Origin: Clostridia bacterium
Lineage (GTDB): Bacteria; Bacillota; Clostridia; Lachnospirales; Lachnospiraceae
Assembly: GCA_910575245.1 (NCBI GenBank)
Contig: CAJTEN010000005.1
Span: 1 to 64,000 of the forward strand
Length of the DNA stretch: 64,000 bases
Direction of reading: 5' to 3'
The notes under the pieces: generated by a model
Told to the model about the DNA's origin: nothing
The model's database searches: none
Seen by the model: only the letters and a program-made list of their open reading frames with translations
Program-made: the position numbers and the translations under genes
Shown here: piece by piece, positions 41,342 through 51,200 of the stretch
How positions within the stretch are numbered: the first letter of the stretch is position 1
Layout of the letters: each line of letters opens with the position of its first letter

Positions 41342-42904
41342 ATGGATAAGATAAATCAAAAGGACATGAAAAGGATCTGTTTATGGAACAGTCTTACTAG
41401 AACGGCGTCTATTCCCTGGTTGCTGTCCATTGCACGGCTTATGGCAGATGTAACGGGGAGAGCGGCAGAGGGCGCGGTGTCTGCCGTATTTCAAACAGCG
41501 CTGTTTCTTGTGGGGCTGTTTTTGGCCTTTAGCCTGCTGCAGGCAGGGTCTGATATCATGGTTCGCAGGCAGCAGGCTAAGGCAATGAACCGCTGCAGGT
41601 GTGCGTTTCTGGAAACGGTTCTGAGAAATCCTCTCCATAGAATCTGCCGGGCAGACTATGGGGAACTGAATGAGAATTTAAATGATGATCTGACAGCCTG
41701 GGCAAAACGGTATACGGATGGGATTCCGGCCATGTTTTCCGGGGCAGTGGGAGTGGCCGGATACATGGGGTACCTGCTGTACAGAAGCCCGGTTATCGGC
41801 GGGACACTTTTTATGATCTCCTTATTGCAGCTTCTTCCGCCGTTGATCGTGAAAAATTATATGCAGGTCAATTATGACAGATGCCGTGATCTGGAAGCGA
41901 AAATAACCGATCATTTCATGGAGGCGGTCAACGGTTTTGAGACCATCAAACTGTATGGCCTGAAAAAGTGGTGGATGACTAAAATGGCCGGACTGCAGAA
42001 AGAGTATCTGCATGTAGGAAACAGGGCGGAGGCAGCAGCGGCAGCGCAGAGAATCATGTACAGACTGCTTGACCACATCCTGAAATATGGCACATATGCC
42101 ATGATGGGAATGTATGTTCTGGCCGGATATTGCAGTTTTGACATCGCGGTTGAGGGAATTGTTCTTTCAGGCAGCTTGTTTGCATCCGGCAGGCAGCTTT
42201 TTCATGAGATTTCTGATATGGCGGTGGCAAGAAAGGCGGAAATGAGGCTTGAAAGCTGGGAAGTTCGGGAGGAGGCCAGGGAGGGAAAAGCCTGGAACTT
42301 TGCAGGTATAAAAGCAGAAGCCGTATGCTTCGGATATGAGGGAAAAAGAGTGATAGATGCTTATGGCTATAATTTCGACTGCAGCCGGAGCTATCTTGTG
42401 ACCGGCGGAAACGGCAGGGGAAAGACAACGCTCCTGAATCTGCTGGGTGGTATTTCTCTTCCGGACAGTGGCAGGGTTTTAGCCGGGAAAGATGAATTTC
42501 GGCGGATAGAGGCGGCCGATTATCCCCGTAATATATTTTATGTTACACAGAATGACCCGGACTACGAGTTTGATGTGCATACGCTCTTCGCCATGCTTGG
42601 CCAGGATACAGGTACGGCTGCCTGTGCTGTTGCAAAACGTCTGGGCCTGTCAGAAGAAAATATGCATGAGGTTTCGATCGCTTCCCTCTCGGGCGGGGAG
42701 CGGAAGAAAGTCTTTCTGGCGGTCGGCTTTGCGATGAATCCGCAGTGGCTGCTGCTGGACGAGCCGTCGAACAACCTGGATCTGCACGGAAAGGAAGCGC
42801 TGCTTGAACTGCTTGGGGAAAGAAAAGGCGTTATTATGGTCAGTCATGATCCCATGTTTTATGCGGCGGCGGATTATGTACTGGATAACATGGGGGTTGA
42901 ATGA
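41342..42904 (+). CDS. ABC exporter half-transporter 1
   Basis: 520 residues from ATG 41342 (AGGAGAG just upstream; the open frame extends to 41024 but without a matching ribosome site). N-terminal membrane domain of about six helices, C-terminal ATPase with Walker A GGNGRGKTT, signature SLSGGERKKV, Walker B WLLLDEPSNNLD and H-loop VSHDP. It should pair with the next gene, 1 bp downstream, as a heterodimer. The substrate is unknown; there is no peptide-cleaving C39 domain. Confidence 0.85.
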   Translation: MDKINQKDMKRICLWNSLTRTASIPWLLSIARLMADVTGRAAEGAVSAVFQTALFLVGLFLAFSLLQAGSDIMVRRQQAKAMNRCRCAFLETVLRNPLHRICRADYGELNENLNDDLTAWAKRYTDGIPAMFSGAVGVAGYMGYLLYRSPVIGGTLFMISLLQLLPPLIVKNYMQVNYDRCRDLEAKITDHFMEAVNGFETIKLYGLKKWWMTKMAGLQKEYLHVGNRAEAAAAAQRIMYRLLDHILKYGTYAMMGMYVLAGYCSFDIAVEGIVLSGSLFASGRQLFHEISDMAVARKAEMRLESWEVREEAREGKAWNFAGIKAEAVCFGYEGKRVIDAYGYNFDCSRSYLVTGGNGRGKTTLLNLLGGISLPDSGRVLAGKDEFRRIEAADYPRNIFYVTQNDPDYEFDVHTLFAMLGQDTGTAACAVAKRLGLSEENMHEVSIASLSGGERKKVFLAVGFAMNPQWLLLDEPSNNLDLHGKEALLELLGERKGVIMVSHDPMFYAAADYVLDNMGVE

Positions 42905-42905
42905 T

Positions 42906-44516
42906 ATGGACACAGGTAAGAAAAAGAAAAATGCGGTCATGCGGCAGGTCTTTGCGGAATGTGCCGTGAGCATGTGGATTCCGGTATTATTTCAGATGTT
43001 TGTGGAAATGGCGGACAGTATACTTGGTGTGGTTACGGCTGACACTTTGGGAGAATTTGCGGATGCGGCTTTTGCATTGGAGCTCGGGGCGGGAATTCAT
43101 AATATCATTCTTCTCGTTCTGTGTATGGCTGCAGTCGTGTTTGCTTCACCGGCATTGGAACTTTTGGGGAATTTTATCATGCTGGAAAGGTCTCTTAAGC
43201 ATGATAATCTGGTGGCAGGCCATTATCTGGACCAGGAGCCGGAAGCGGCAAAGGCACGTGAGGGCGGAGAGGCGCAGTATCAACTGGAGGATGAGCCGCT
43301 CACACTTCGGATCCAATGGGTGAGAATATGCAGCAAAGCGCTTGCACTGCCGGTATGCACGGCCTGCCTGCTGTATTGCGCCGGAAGCGTTAACCGGCTG
43401 CTGACGGTTCTGATGTTTGCCCTGGCAGGCGTCAGGCTTGTGACACCGGTGGCGTTGAAAAACAGGCTTGCTGCATTTGACAGGGCAGAACAAGTGTATT
43501 ATGCTAAGCGGAGGAGTTATGAAAAGGATATTGTGTCAAATTGCCTGAGTGTCAGGCTTTTGGGAATTAGGAAGGCAATGCTGGAACGATTGCAGCAGCT
43601 GTTTGAGTCATATTACCGGGAGACAGATGCAGAGCGTATTGTCTGGCAGACGCTGGCGGAACGGTCGGAGGAATTTGCAGACAGGCTGACACAGCTTCTC
43701 TTGGTGGCTGCCGGAGCCGTGATGACGGCCGCGGGATATATAACAGCCGGCGGACTGGCTTCCATGCTCGTTTACTATTCGGTAGTGCAGTCGCTGTTAG
43801 GAAGCCTGGGTGAGATCATTCGCAATTACCCGTTGATGCGCAACGCGGCTGCGGTTGTGGAAGGATTTTATCAGGACCGGGAGGAGGTTTCCGGAATTGC
43901 GGCCGCACATCTGGGCGACATCCGCGGAGAAGGAATCAGCCTTGGCATCGCGGGCCAAGAAGTATTGCATCCTGTGGATTTCTCGATTGCCGTCGGTGAG
44001 AAGACAGGGATCTGCGGTGATAACGGAAGCGGGAAATCGACTTTGGGCAGGATATTGGCTTCCCTCATTAAGAAATATGGCGGGACTATTACTGTGGGCA
44101 ATACGGCATACCGTTCGATTAATCCGGAGAACTGGCGTTTCCTGCTTGCTTATGTGCCGCAGAATCCCTGGCTGTTTCGCACGACGGTAAGGGAAAATAT
44201 TATGATGGGCAATTTTGACGCGGACCCAAAACTGGCAGAGCGGCTGATGCGGGACTTCGGCATTCTTTCTATTGCAGATAAGATGTTGTCCGAAGAATCT
44301 GGCCTGTCTGGCGGAGAGAGGCAAAAAGTATCCATTGTGCGGGGCTTGCTTAGGGAGTCTGAATTGTTGATTCTGGATGAACCGACTAATAACCTGGACC
44401 ATCAGAGCGTGCTTGCCCTGAAAAAGTATCTCATGGAGACGAAGCAGACGGTGATCCTTATCTCCCATGACAGTGCATTGTTGAATGAGATGGACCGATG
44501 TATCCGCTGCGGATGA
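42906..44516 (+). CDS. ABC exporter half-transporter 2
   Basis: 536 residues from ATG 42906; 1 bp after the stop of half-transporter 1. Six-helix membrane domain, then Walker A GDNGSGKST, Q-loop VPQNPWLFRTTVRENI, signature LSGGERQKV, Walker B LLILDEPTNNLD and H-loop ISHDS. Both ATP sites of the pair look catalytically competent. An earlier in-frame start at 42804 lies inside the first gene. A regulator gene follows closely. Confidence 0.87.
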   Translation: MDTGKKKKNAVMRQVFAECAVSMWIPVLFQMFVEMADSILGVVTADTLGEFADAAFALELGAGIHNIILLVLCMAAVVFASPALELLGNFIMLERSLKHDNLVAGHYLDQEPEAAKAREGGEAQYQLEDEPLTLRIQWVRICSKALALPVCTACLLYCAGSVNRLLTVLMFALAGVRLVTPVALKNRLAAFDRAEQVYYAKRRSYEKDIVSNCLSVRLLGIRKAMLERLQQLFESYYRETDAERIVWQTLAERSEEFADRLTQLLLVAAGAVMTAAGYITAGGLASMLVYYSVVQSLLGSLGEIIRNYPLMRNAAAVVEGFYQDREEVSGIAAAHLGDIRGEGISLGIAGQEVLHPVDFSIAVGEKTGICGDNGSGKSTLGRILASLIKKYGGTITVGNTAYRSINPENWRFLLAYVPQNPWLFRTTVRENIMMGNFDADPKLAERLMRDFGILSIADKMLSEESGLSGGERQKVSIVRGLLRESELLILDEPTNNLDHQSVLALKKYLMETKQTVILISHDSALLNEMDRCIRCG

Positions 44517-44569
44517 ATTCAAAATGCGGAGAAGCAATCAAAGCGATACCATGGAGGCTGAGGGCTGGT

Positions 44570-45700
44570 ATGAAACTGCAGATTGGAAAAAGAATCAGAG
44601 AGCTTCGCAGAGAACGCAATATCACCCAGGAAAAGCTGGCGGAGCTTCTGGGTGTTTCTTTTCAGTCGGTATCCCGTTGGGAATCGGGGGTGTGCTATCC
44701 GGACATGGAACTTCTGCCGGTGATGGGGAGCATCTTCGATGTGACAGTGGACTATTTACTGGGTGTGGATCAATATTGGGAACAGAAAAAAGTTGAAGAC
44801 TACCTTGCACAGTTCCAGACCGCAGTCAGTGCCGGGGATATTGATGCGTGTATTCAGATCGCGCGGGCAGGAGTGAAGGAATTTCCCAACCAGTATACAC
44901 TGCTGAATAAATTGATGTATGCGTTATTTCTGGCAGGAGATGAGGATGGCAATATACCGGACTGGGAAGAAAATAAGAAAAAATATGACGGGGAGATTAC
45001 GAAACTGGGGGAGCGGATCCGTGATCATTGTCCGAACCAGGAGATCCGTCTGGAAGCCGTGGCGAGACTGGCCTTTCATCACTGCGACAATGGCAGGAGA
45101 GAGCAGGGACGGGCGCTCTATGAATCTCTGCCATCCCGGCGATGGTGCCGGGAGAATGCTATCTGGTGGGCGCTGGAGGAAGAAGAGAAGCTGCCCTTCA
45201 CGAGACAGAGCATCCGAACGGCTTATGCAGACCTTGCAAGTAATCTGTTCACACTGGTCTCCGAACGGCTGCTGCCTGATGAAGAGCTCATCTGTGTATT
45301 CGAAAAGTGGAAAGAATTAAACCGGCTCATTTTTGATGACCCGGCTCAGATGAATGGCTGGAGTGTTCCCTATATGGCCTGCCAGGCGGCAGGGCTTTAT
45401 GCCCGTACCGGAAGGCCTGACGCAGCACTGGAGAAACTGGAAGAGGCGGCAAGGGGCGCCTGCGCTTTTGATGAGAGGCCGGAGGAATGGAAGGTGAAGA
45501 GCCTGCTTCTTGGAGTATGTACGGACAGGCGGCAGGATTTTGAGACTACCGATTCCCGGCCGTTGTGTGAAGTGATGCGGGACAAATGGATGGCTCACAC
45601 AGATTTTGATACCATCCGGGATATGGGAGCTTTCCGGCGGATAAAGGAGATGCTTTCCGGCCGCCGGGAATGGAAAGAAATGTTATTCTCGGCTGATTAG
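44570..45700 (+). CDS. XRE regulator with TPR-like C-terminal domain
   Basis: 376 residues from ATG 44570. Residues 1-65 are a Cro/CI HTH (IGKRIRELRRERNITQEKLAELLGVSFQSVSRWESGVCYPDMELLP). The remaining 300 residues are helical repeats (NQYTLLNKLMYALFLAGDED, YMACQAAGLYARTGRPDAALEKLEEAARG) of TPR type, as in ligand-sensing XRE proteins. It is 53 bp after the exporter pair and probably regulates it. A longer in-frame start at 44498 overlaps the exporter gene and is unlikely. Confidence 0.82.
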   Translation: MKLQIGKRIRELRRERNITQEKLAELLGVSFQSVSRWESGVCYPDMELLPVMGSIFDVTVDYLLGVDQYWEQKKVEDYLAQFQTAVSAGDIDACIQIARAGVKEFPNQYTLLNKLMYALFLAGDEDGNIPDWEENKKKYDGEITKLGERIRDHCPNQEIRLEAVARLAFHHCDNGRREQGRALYESLPSRRWCRENAIWWALEEEEKLPFTRQSIRTAYADLASNLFTLVSERLLPDEELICVFEKWKELNRLIFDDPAQMNGWSVPYMACQAAGLYARTGRPDAALEKLEEAARGACAFDERPEEWKVKSLLLGVCTDRRQDFETTDSRPLCEVMRDKWMAHTDFDTIRDMGAFRRIKEMLSGRREWKEMLFSAD

Positions 45701-45798
45701 AAATTGGAAAAGGCAACGCCAGACTTTCCACCAAATGCAAAGTTCTGGGATGAACTTTTACCAGATCACACGTTCTGCGGCCTCTCTGCCTCACAATC

Positions 45799-46104
45799 TC
45801 ATACATCAATATTGCTCCCGCACTTCAGTCCCATCGTTTCATTGCCCATCATAAGGAGCACCGGTGTAAGGTTGTAATTTGTCTCAGCCTTTACTTTGGA
45901 TATCATATCTCTTGCCCAGCCTGACAGATTATTTTTATCATAAATCAAGGATTTGATATTCCATCCCTTGTTTACCGCCTCATTCAGGCTCCGTACTCCT
46001 TCCACCAGAAACTCATTATATCGATATCGCTTATTCCTGTTCGTCTTTAAAACCTCGAATCTCTGATAGTCATTATTCTTATTTGGTTTGTTTAATATTT
46101 TCAT
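45799..46104 (-). pseudogene. TrmH/SpoU RNA methyltransferase remnant
   Basis: 101-codon frame. LNKPNKNNDYQRFEVLKTNRNKRYRYNEFLVEGVRSLNEA and the following LSGWARDMISKV match the N-terminal substrate-binding part of Clostridial TrmH-family methyltransferases. It then jumps directly to LLMMGNETMGL, a motif from the C-terminal SAM-knot domain, and ends. More than 100 residues are missing in between, so it is an internally deleted pseudogene. Confidence 0.7.
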
Positions 46105-46271
46105 TTTCCATGCTTGCTTTTCAATATGTTATCCTTCTGTAATATGGCAGATGTTACGCCACAAGAACTTTATTGGTATTATTGTTCTTGTTTTAGCTAA
46201 CGGTATAAAGTATAATTTCCATAAAGTGATGATACCTTATTAAAGATAGCTTATAGAGGTGATGTGGTAAT

Positions 46272-48002
46272 ATGGCAAGGACGGTGGGAATCGGCAATCA
46301 GGATTTTGAGACCATCAGGCAAGAAGGACTCTTCTATATCGATAAGACCGATCTGATACGCCAGTGGTGGGAAAGCGGGGATAATGTGACGCTGATCACC
46401 AGGCCGAGGCGGTTCGGAAAGACCCTGAATATGAGTATGTTAGAGAAGTTCTTTTCTGTAGATTACAAGAACAGAGGGGAGCTGTTTAGTCATCTTAAGA
46501 TTTGGGAAAGTGAAAAATACAGAAATCTGCAGGGAACCTATCCGGTGATCTTCCTCAGCTTTGCAGGTATCAAGGAAGGTACTTATGCGGGTGCGAGGGA
46601 AAGCATGTGCAGGACGATAGAGGAGCAATTCAATAAATATGATCGTCTGTTGAACGGAGAACTGCTCAATGAGAGAGAAAAAGCATTCTGCCGGAGCATT
46701 TCCACGGATATGTCAGACAGCACGGCGGCGGCATCGCTCAGGGCGCTGTCTGGTTTTCTCGGCAGATATTATGGGAAGAAGACGATCATTCTGCTGGATG
46801 AGTATGATACGCCTATGCAGGAGGCGTATGTCAATGGATATTGGGCTAAAATGGTTGCCTTTACCAGAAGTCTGTTCAATGCCACATTTAAGACGAATCC
46901 TTATTTGGAACGCGCCATTATGACGGGGATTACGAGGGTCAGCAAGGAGTCTATCTTTTCTGATCTGAATAATCTTGAGGTAGTGACCACAACATCAGAG
47001 AAATATGAGGATTGTTTTGGTTTTACAGAAGAGGAAGTATTTTTGTCACTGGAAGAATACGGTCTGTCCGGTCAGAAGCAGAAAGTCAAGGATTGGTATG
47101 ATGGTTTTTCTTTTGGAAAAAGAAAGGATATCTACAATCCATGGTCTATCATCAATTTTCTTGATAAAAGGAAAGTGGGTGCCTACTGGGCGAACACCAG
47201 CGCCAATCGTCTGGTGGAAAAGCTGATCAGAGAAGGGAAACCGACGGTCAAGCAGGCTTTTGAAGAGTTGCTGGAAGGCGGAACGCTTCATATGGAGATC
47301 GATGAACAGATCGTCTATGATCAGTTATCCACGAAGAAGAATGCGGTCTGGAGTCTTTTGCTTGCCAGTGGATATCTGAAAGTCACCGGAACTACGTTCG
47401 AGGAAAGAACAGGGCGTATGCATTATGATCTGGCGCTGACCAATAAAGAAGTCCATATTATGTTTGCGAATATGGTACAGGATTGGTTTGTGTGGAATGA
47501 TGATTATAACGATTTTATTAAGGCGCTGCTGCTCGGTGATGTAAAGGCGATGAATCTCTATATGAACCGGGTGACGGCGGAAATGTTCAGTTATTTTGAT
47601 ACAGGCAAAAGCCCGCAGGGGGAGCCGGAGCGATTCTACCACGGATTTGTGTTAGGATTGATGGTGGAACTGGCAGACAGGTATGTGATCACGTCCAACA
47701 GGGAAAGCGGATTCGGCAGATATGATGTGATGTTAGAGCCGAGGAACCTGTCCGGGATACAGGGAAAAGGGAATGTGTCAGGTACGGGCATCCGGTTGGA
47801 TGCTGTTATTATAGAGTTCAAGGTACAGGACGTAGACGAAGAGGAACTGGCTGATACGGTGCAGGAGGCGCTGAAGCAGATTGAAGAGCGGGACTATCAG
47901 GCAGCTCTTATAGCCAAAGGAATTCCGGAGGAAAGGATTCGGAAGTATGGGTTTGCTTTCAGCGGTAAGAGGGTGCTTATTGGCGGCAGACAGATAAAGT
48001 AA
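46272..48002 (+). CDS. AAA-ATPase-like/PD-(D/E)XK protein (DUF1703 type)
   Basis: 576 residues. N-terminal AAA-ATPase_like domain: IRQEGLFYIDKTDLIRQW, P-loop variant RPRRFGKT (44-51), Walker B KTIILLDEYDTPMQ (about 170-183), and GITRVSKESIFSDLNNL sensor region. The C-terminal PD-(D/E)XK_9 nuclease shows GFGRYDVML and then IIEFKVQD followed by ALKQIEERDYQ (about 480-545). These proteins are multiplied in Lachnospiraceae and Bacteroidetes genomes; the role may be defence or recombination and is not settled. A single gene with its own hairpin terminator. Confidence 0.85.
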   Translation: MARTVGIGNQDFETIRQEGLFYIDKTDLIRQWWESGDNVTLITRPRRFGKTLNMSMLEKFFSVDYKNRGELFSHLKIWESEKYRNLQGTYPVIFLSFAGIKEGTYAGARESMCRTIEEQFNKYDRLLNGELLNEREKAFCRSISTDMSDSTAAASLRALSGFLGRYYGKKTIILLDEYDTPMQEAYVNGYWAKMVAFTRSLFNATFKTNPYLERAIMTGITRVSKESIFSDLNNLEVVTTTSEKYEDCFGFTEEEVFLSLEEYGLSGQKQKVKDWYDGFSFGKRKDIYNPWSIINFLDKRKVGAYWANTSANRLVEKLIREGKPTVKQAFEELLEGGTLHMEIDEQIVYDQLSTKKNAVWSLLLASGYLKVTGTTFEERTGRMHYDLALTNKEVHIMFANMVQDWFVWNDDYNDFIKALLLGDVKAMNLYMNRVTAEMFSYFDTGKSPQGEPERFYHGFVLGLMVELADRYVITSNRESGFGRYDVMLEPRNLSGIQGKGNVSGTGIRLDAVIIEFKVQDVDEEELADTVQEALKQIEERDYQAALIAKGIPEERIRKYGFAFSGKRVLIGGRQIK

Positions 48003-48066
48003 AGGATATTGTTGCAGAGGAAGATATCAGTTCTAAGGTAAAACATCAAATATTTTAAGACAGTAG

Positions 48067-48103
48067 AAGGCACCGATGGGTTTCATAACCTCATCGGTGC
48101 CTT
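48067..48103 (+). terminator. Hairpin after DUF1703-type gene
   Basis: Perfect 12-bp stem AAGGCACCGATG/CATCGGTGCCTT with a 13-nt loop; the downstream sequence GAATTTC has a poor U-tract. Confidence 0.65.
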
Positions 48104-48177
48104 GAATTTCTAAGTCATGCAGAATTGCAGATAATAACCAATAGCTGGAGAAAAGTATAAAAGAGGAAAGATTATAG

Positions 48178-48208
48178 TTGCAAACACTATACGGGGGGGG
48201 GGTAAAAT
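48178..48208 (+). promoter_or_regulatory. Promoter with ten-G spacer (possible phase switch)
   Basis: TTGCAA (48178-48183), 19-bp spacer ending in ten consecutive G (48193-48202), TAAAAT (48203-48208), 48 bp before the surface protein. The loss of two G would give the optimal 17-bp spacer. An alternative -35 (TTGACA, 48213) lacks a clear -10. Confidence 0.5.
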
Positions 48209-48255
48209 GAAATTGACATATTAAAAATTGAAGGATAGGAAGAGGAGGAGATGAG

Positions 48256-51200
48256 ATGTTTCAACGAGGCTTAGCTATTTTGCTCAGCATATGTATGCTG
48301 ACAGGTGGCATCTGTGATACGGCTTATGCGATGAACCCACAGCCAGATGTGGGGACGGTCAGTGCTGTGCAGAGCGTATCAGACACAAGTGAGATTTCAG
48401 AACTTTCGATGGAGAGTGCGGCGGGCAATCCCACAGGAGAAGAGGGGGATAAGTCCGAAGAGGATCCGGCAGGGAACGGAGACAATTCCGGGAACAGCGG
48501 AGACGGAACGGAAAGCAATGACGCAGGAAATGGAACATCGGATGACGGTGCAGCAGGAGACAAAGTCGATAACGGAAGCGGCACAGCAGAAGATGGCGCT
48601 GGTAACGAAGGCGGCACAACAGGAGATAGTGCCGGTAACGAAGGCGGCACAACAGGAGATAGTGCCGGTAACGAAGGCGGCACAACAGGAGATAGTGCCG
48701 GTAATGAAGGTGGTGCAGCAGGAGATGGTGCCGATAATGAAGGCAGTACACCGGAAGATGGTACTGGAAGTGAAGATGATACAACAGGAGACGGCACCGG
48801 CAGCGAAAGCGATGCCGGACAGAACGACGATGATGATACGCCGGGAAGTGAAGGCGGCAGCGGTGATGACGTGGCAGTAAGTGAAGACGATGATGAAACT
48901 GATGCCGAGGATCAATCAGAGAGTGATGCCGACACTGTAACAGCCGACACGAAAGACAGTGTATCGGCACGTAGTGTCAAGGAAGAAGAACTGGTTCTGA
49001 CAGTTGACGCACCGCAGACGGTTACGCTGACGGGGCAGGAGAAACAGTGGCTGTCTTTTACGGCGCCGCAGGATGGATTATTTCGGTTTTATTCCACGGT
49101 AGAAGACGATTCTTATCAATCTAAGCATGTATATCTTTTCCATGAGAAATCAGATAATGAATATGACTATTTTGATCAGGACTATGCGAGTGGGCTGAAC
49201 GGAAATTTCAATTGTGTCTATCGTATGCAGTCGGGTGAAACAGTATATCTGTTAGTAGAGGCTGGCAGTTCCTCAACAAGCAGCACATTTATGGTGAATG
49301 CTGAGAAAGTAGAAGCATCGGGATTAACGGTAACGAAAAATAGCGAGGGGAATTATACGCTGCAGTCGGATTCCTATCGGCTAAATTTGGTTATGACACC
49401 TTCTTTTAGTAAGGTGAAGACAGCGATGCAGCTGCAACAGGCAGATGGAAGTGCTTTGACCGGCAGCGATTCCTACAGGATATATTATCAATACTCTTAT
49501 GATAATTCCTGGGGTGATAAATCTAGCTCCTACAATACGATTTATTTATCCTATTCTGGGCATCAGGGCGACGATGAAATTACAGGCATAGCGACAGGCG
49601 GAGAGTTTTTGATCACGGAGTTGCAGATCCGTGACAGTTCCAATAATATTCTGGCAGTGCTTGGCGCAGATCAGCAGGCGATCAGCGTGAATACGATAGC
49701 TACGGAAAAGCAAGGCATTCTGACGCAGGTGACAGCAGAAGATACCAGTATTTCAATAAAAACGGAGATGATGTCTAATAAAAACGGACGTCTTCGTTAT
49801 CGCAAGAAGGATGAAATTGAATGGTCATATTATAAGGATACCATTTACTATTATACAAATGAGGTTACACTTCCTGCGGAGGCAGATACGGACTATGTGG
49901 TAGAACTGACTGGCATGGACATGGAGACGGTCTATGATACGGCCGAAGTACGGACAAAAGCATTTGCGGCTACGGACATTAACGCTGAGGTTATGAATAT
50001 CACTTCCTCCGGAGCCATGGTCAAAGTGACGATCGGAACGTATACGGGAGCTAACCGGTATATTCATGCCAGGGTATCTTATATTGACAGTATGGGAGAT
50101 TCGAAGACGAGTACAGGGTATGTGTATGCCAGTAACATAGCAAGCGGCAGTATCAATCTGCCACTCAGCAATCTGACTGCCGGAACGGAGTATAAGGATC
50201 TGGAAGTGGAATTGGATGACACGGATTCTTATTCGATGGAATATGCTGCCCATCGGATCAAAGTCAGCTTTACGACTGCTGCATCTGCGCTTACCGCGGA
50301 TCAGATCAATGTAACAGTAACACCCGATGCGGGGGATGGTACTAAGGCTGTGTTGAATGTGGCTTTACAAGGTATCACGGAAGGAAGCTATCAGTACACA
50401 GCCAAATATCGCGTTGCAGGCAGTAAGGACTGGCAGGGGAGTTCATCAAGTTCAGGATCGTTGGCTTCCGATAACAGTTATGCGGATGAGAAGAATCTGT
50501 CCTCTCTGATAGGCGATACGGAATATGAAGTGTTGGTTATGGTCGATGGGGTTTCTAAGGCGGCATCTTTCACAACCACGGCAGCGGCAGTTGCGGCTAA
50601 GGTAGAGGTAAAGCCGTTGATGCAGGGCGTACAGGTGGCAGCGGCACTGACGGGGACAGAGACATTAAGCGGAACCTATTCCATTTCGGTACAGTATTAT
50701 GACCAGGATGTATGCGGCTGGATGAGTGCATACGCAGTTGATTATACTGCAGCAAGTCTGACGGCGGACAAAAATTGGGAAAGTACGGCTGTTTTCTATT
50801 CTGATAAAATAAGACCAAACGCGGAGAATGATTGGAAAATTTCCATCAGCGGCGACAGTGTGGGTAAGGTTTATGAGAAGTTCTTTTCTCTGACGGCGGT
50901 CCGTCAGGAAGTTTCTTTGACGGCAGAAGATGTTATGTGTACGACGGCTCGGATCAGGGCGGTTTTGGCGGCACGGGACGAGTCAATCCGATACAAAAGC
51001 GCGAACTTGTATTATAGGGAAAAAGGAGCAACGCAGTGGAGCGGCGGCGATTCCTGTTCTTATACATATGAGAATGGCAGCACGGTATATTTGAGTGGGT
51101 TAAAAGAGGATACGGAGTATGAAGTGAAGCTTGTTCCGGATAAGTATCCCGAGGAGGTACTGGGACAGACTACATTCCGGACGCTTAAGGATACAAGGAG

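Noticed and set aside
48601-48699. Regular 33-bp repeats as a CRISPR array
   Set aside because: Repeats are contiguous without spacers, in frame with the surface protein and code for GNEGGTTGDSA units.
48324-48970. Three long antisense frames opposite the start of the surface protein gene
   Set aside because: They are Pro/Ser-, His/Leu- or Cys/Ile-rich translations of the 33-bp repeats in other frames; no ribosome sites; composition explained by the repeat.
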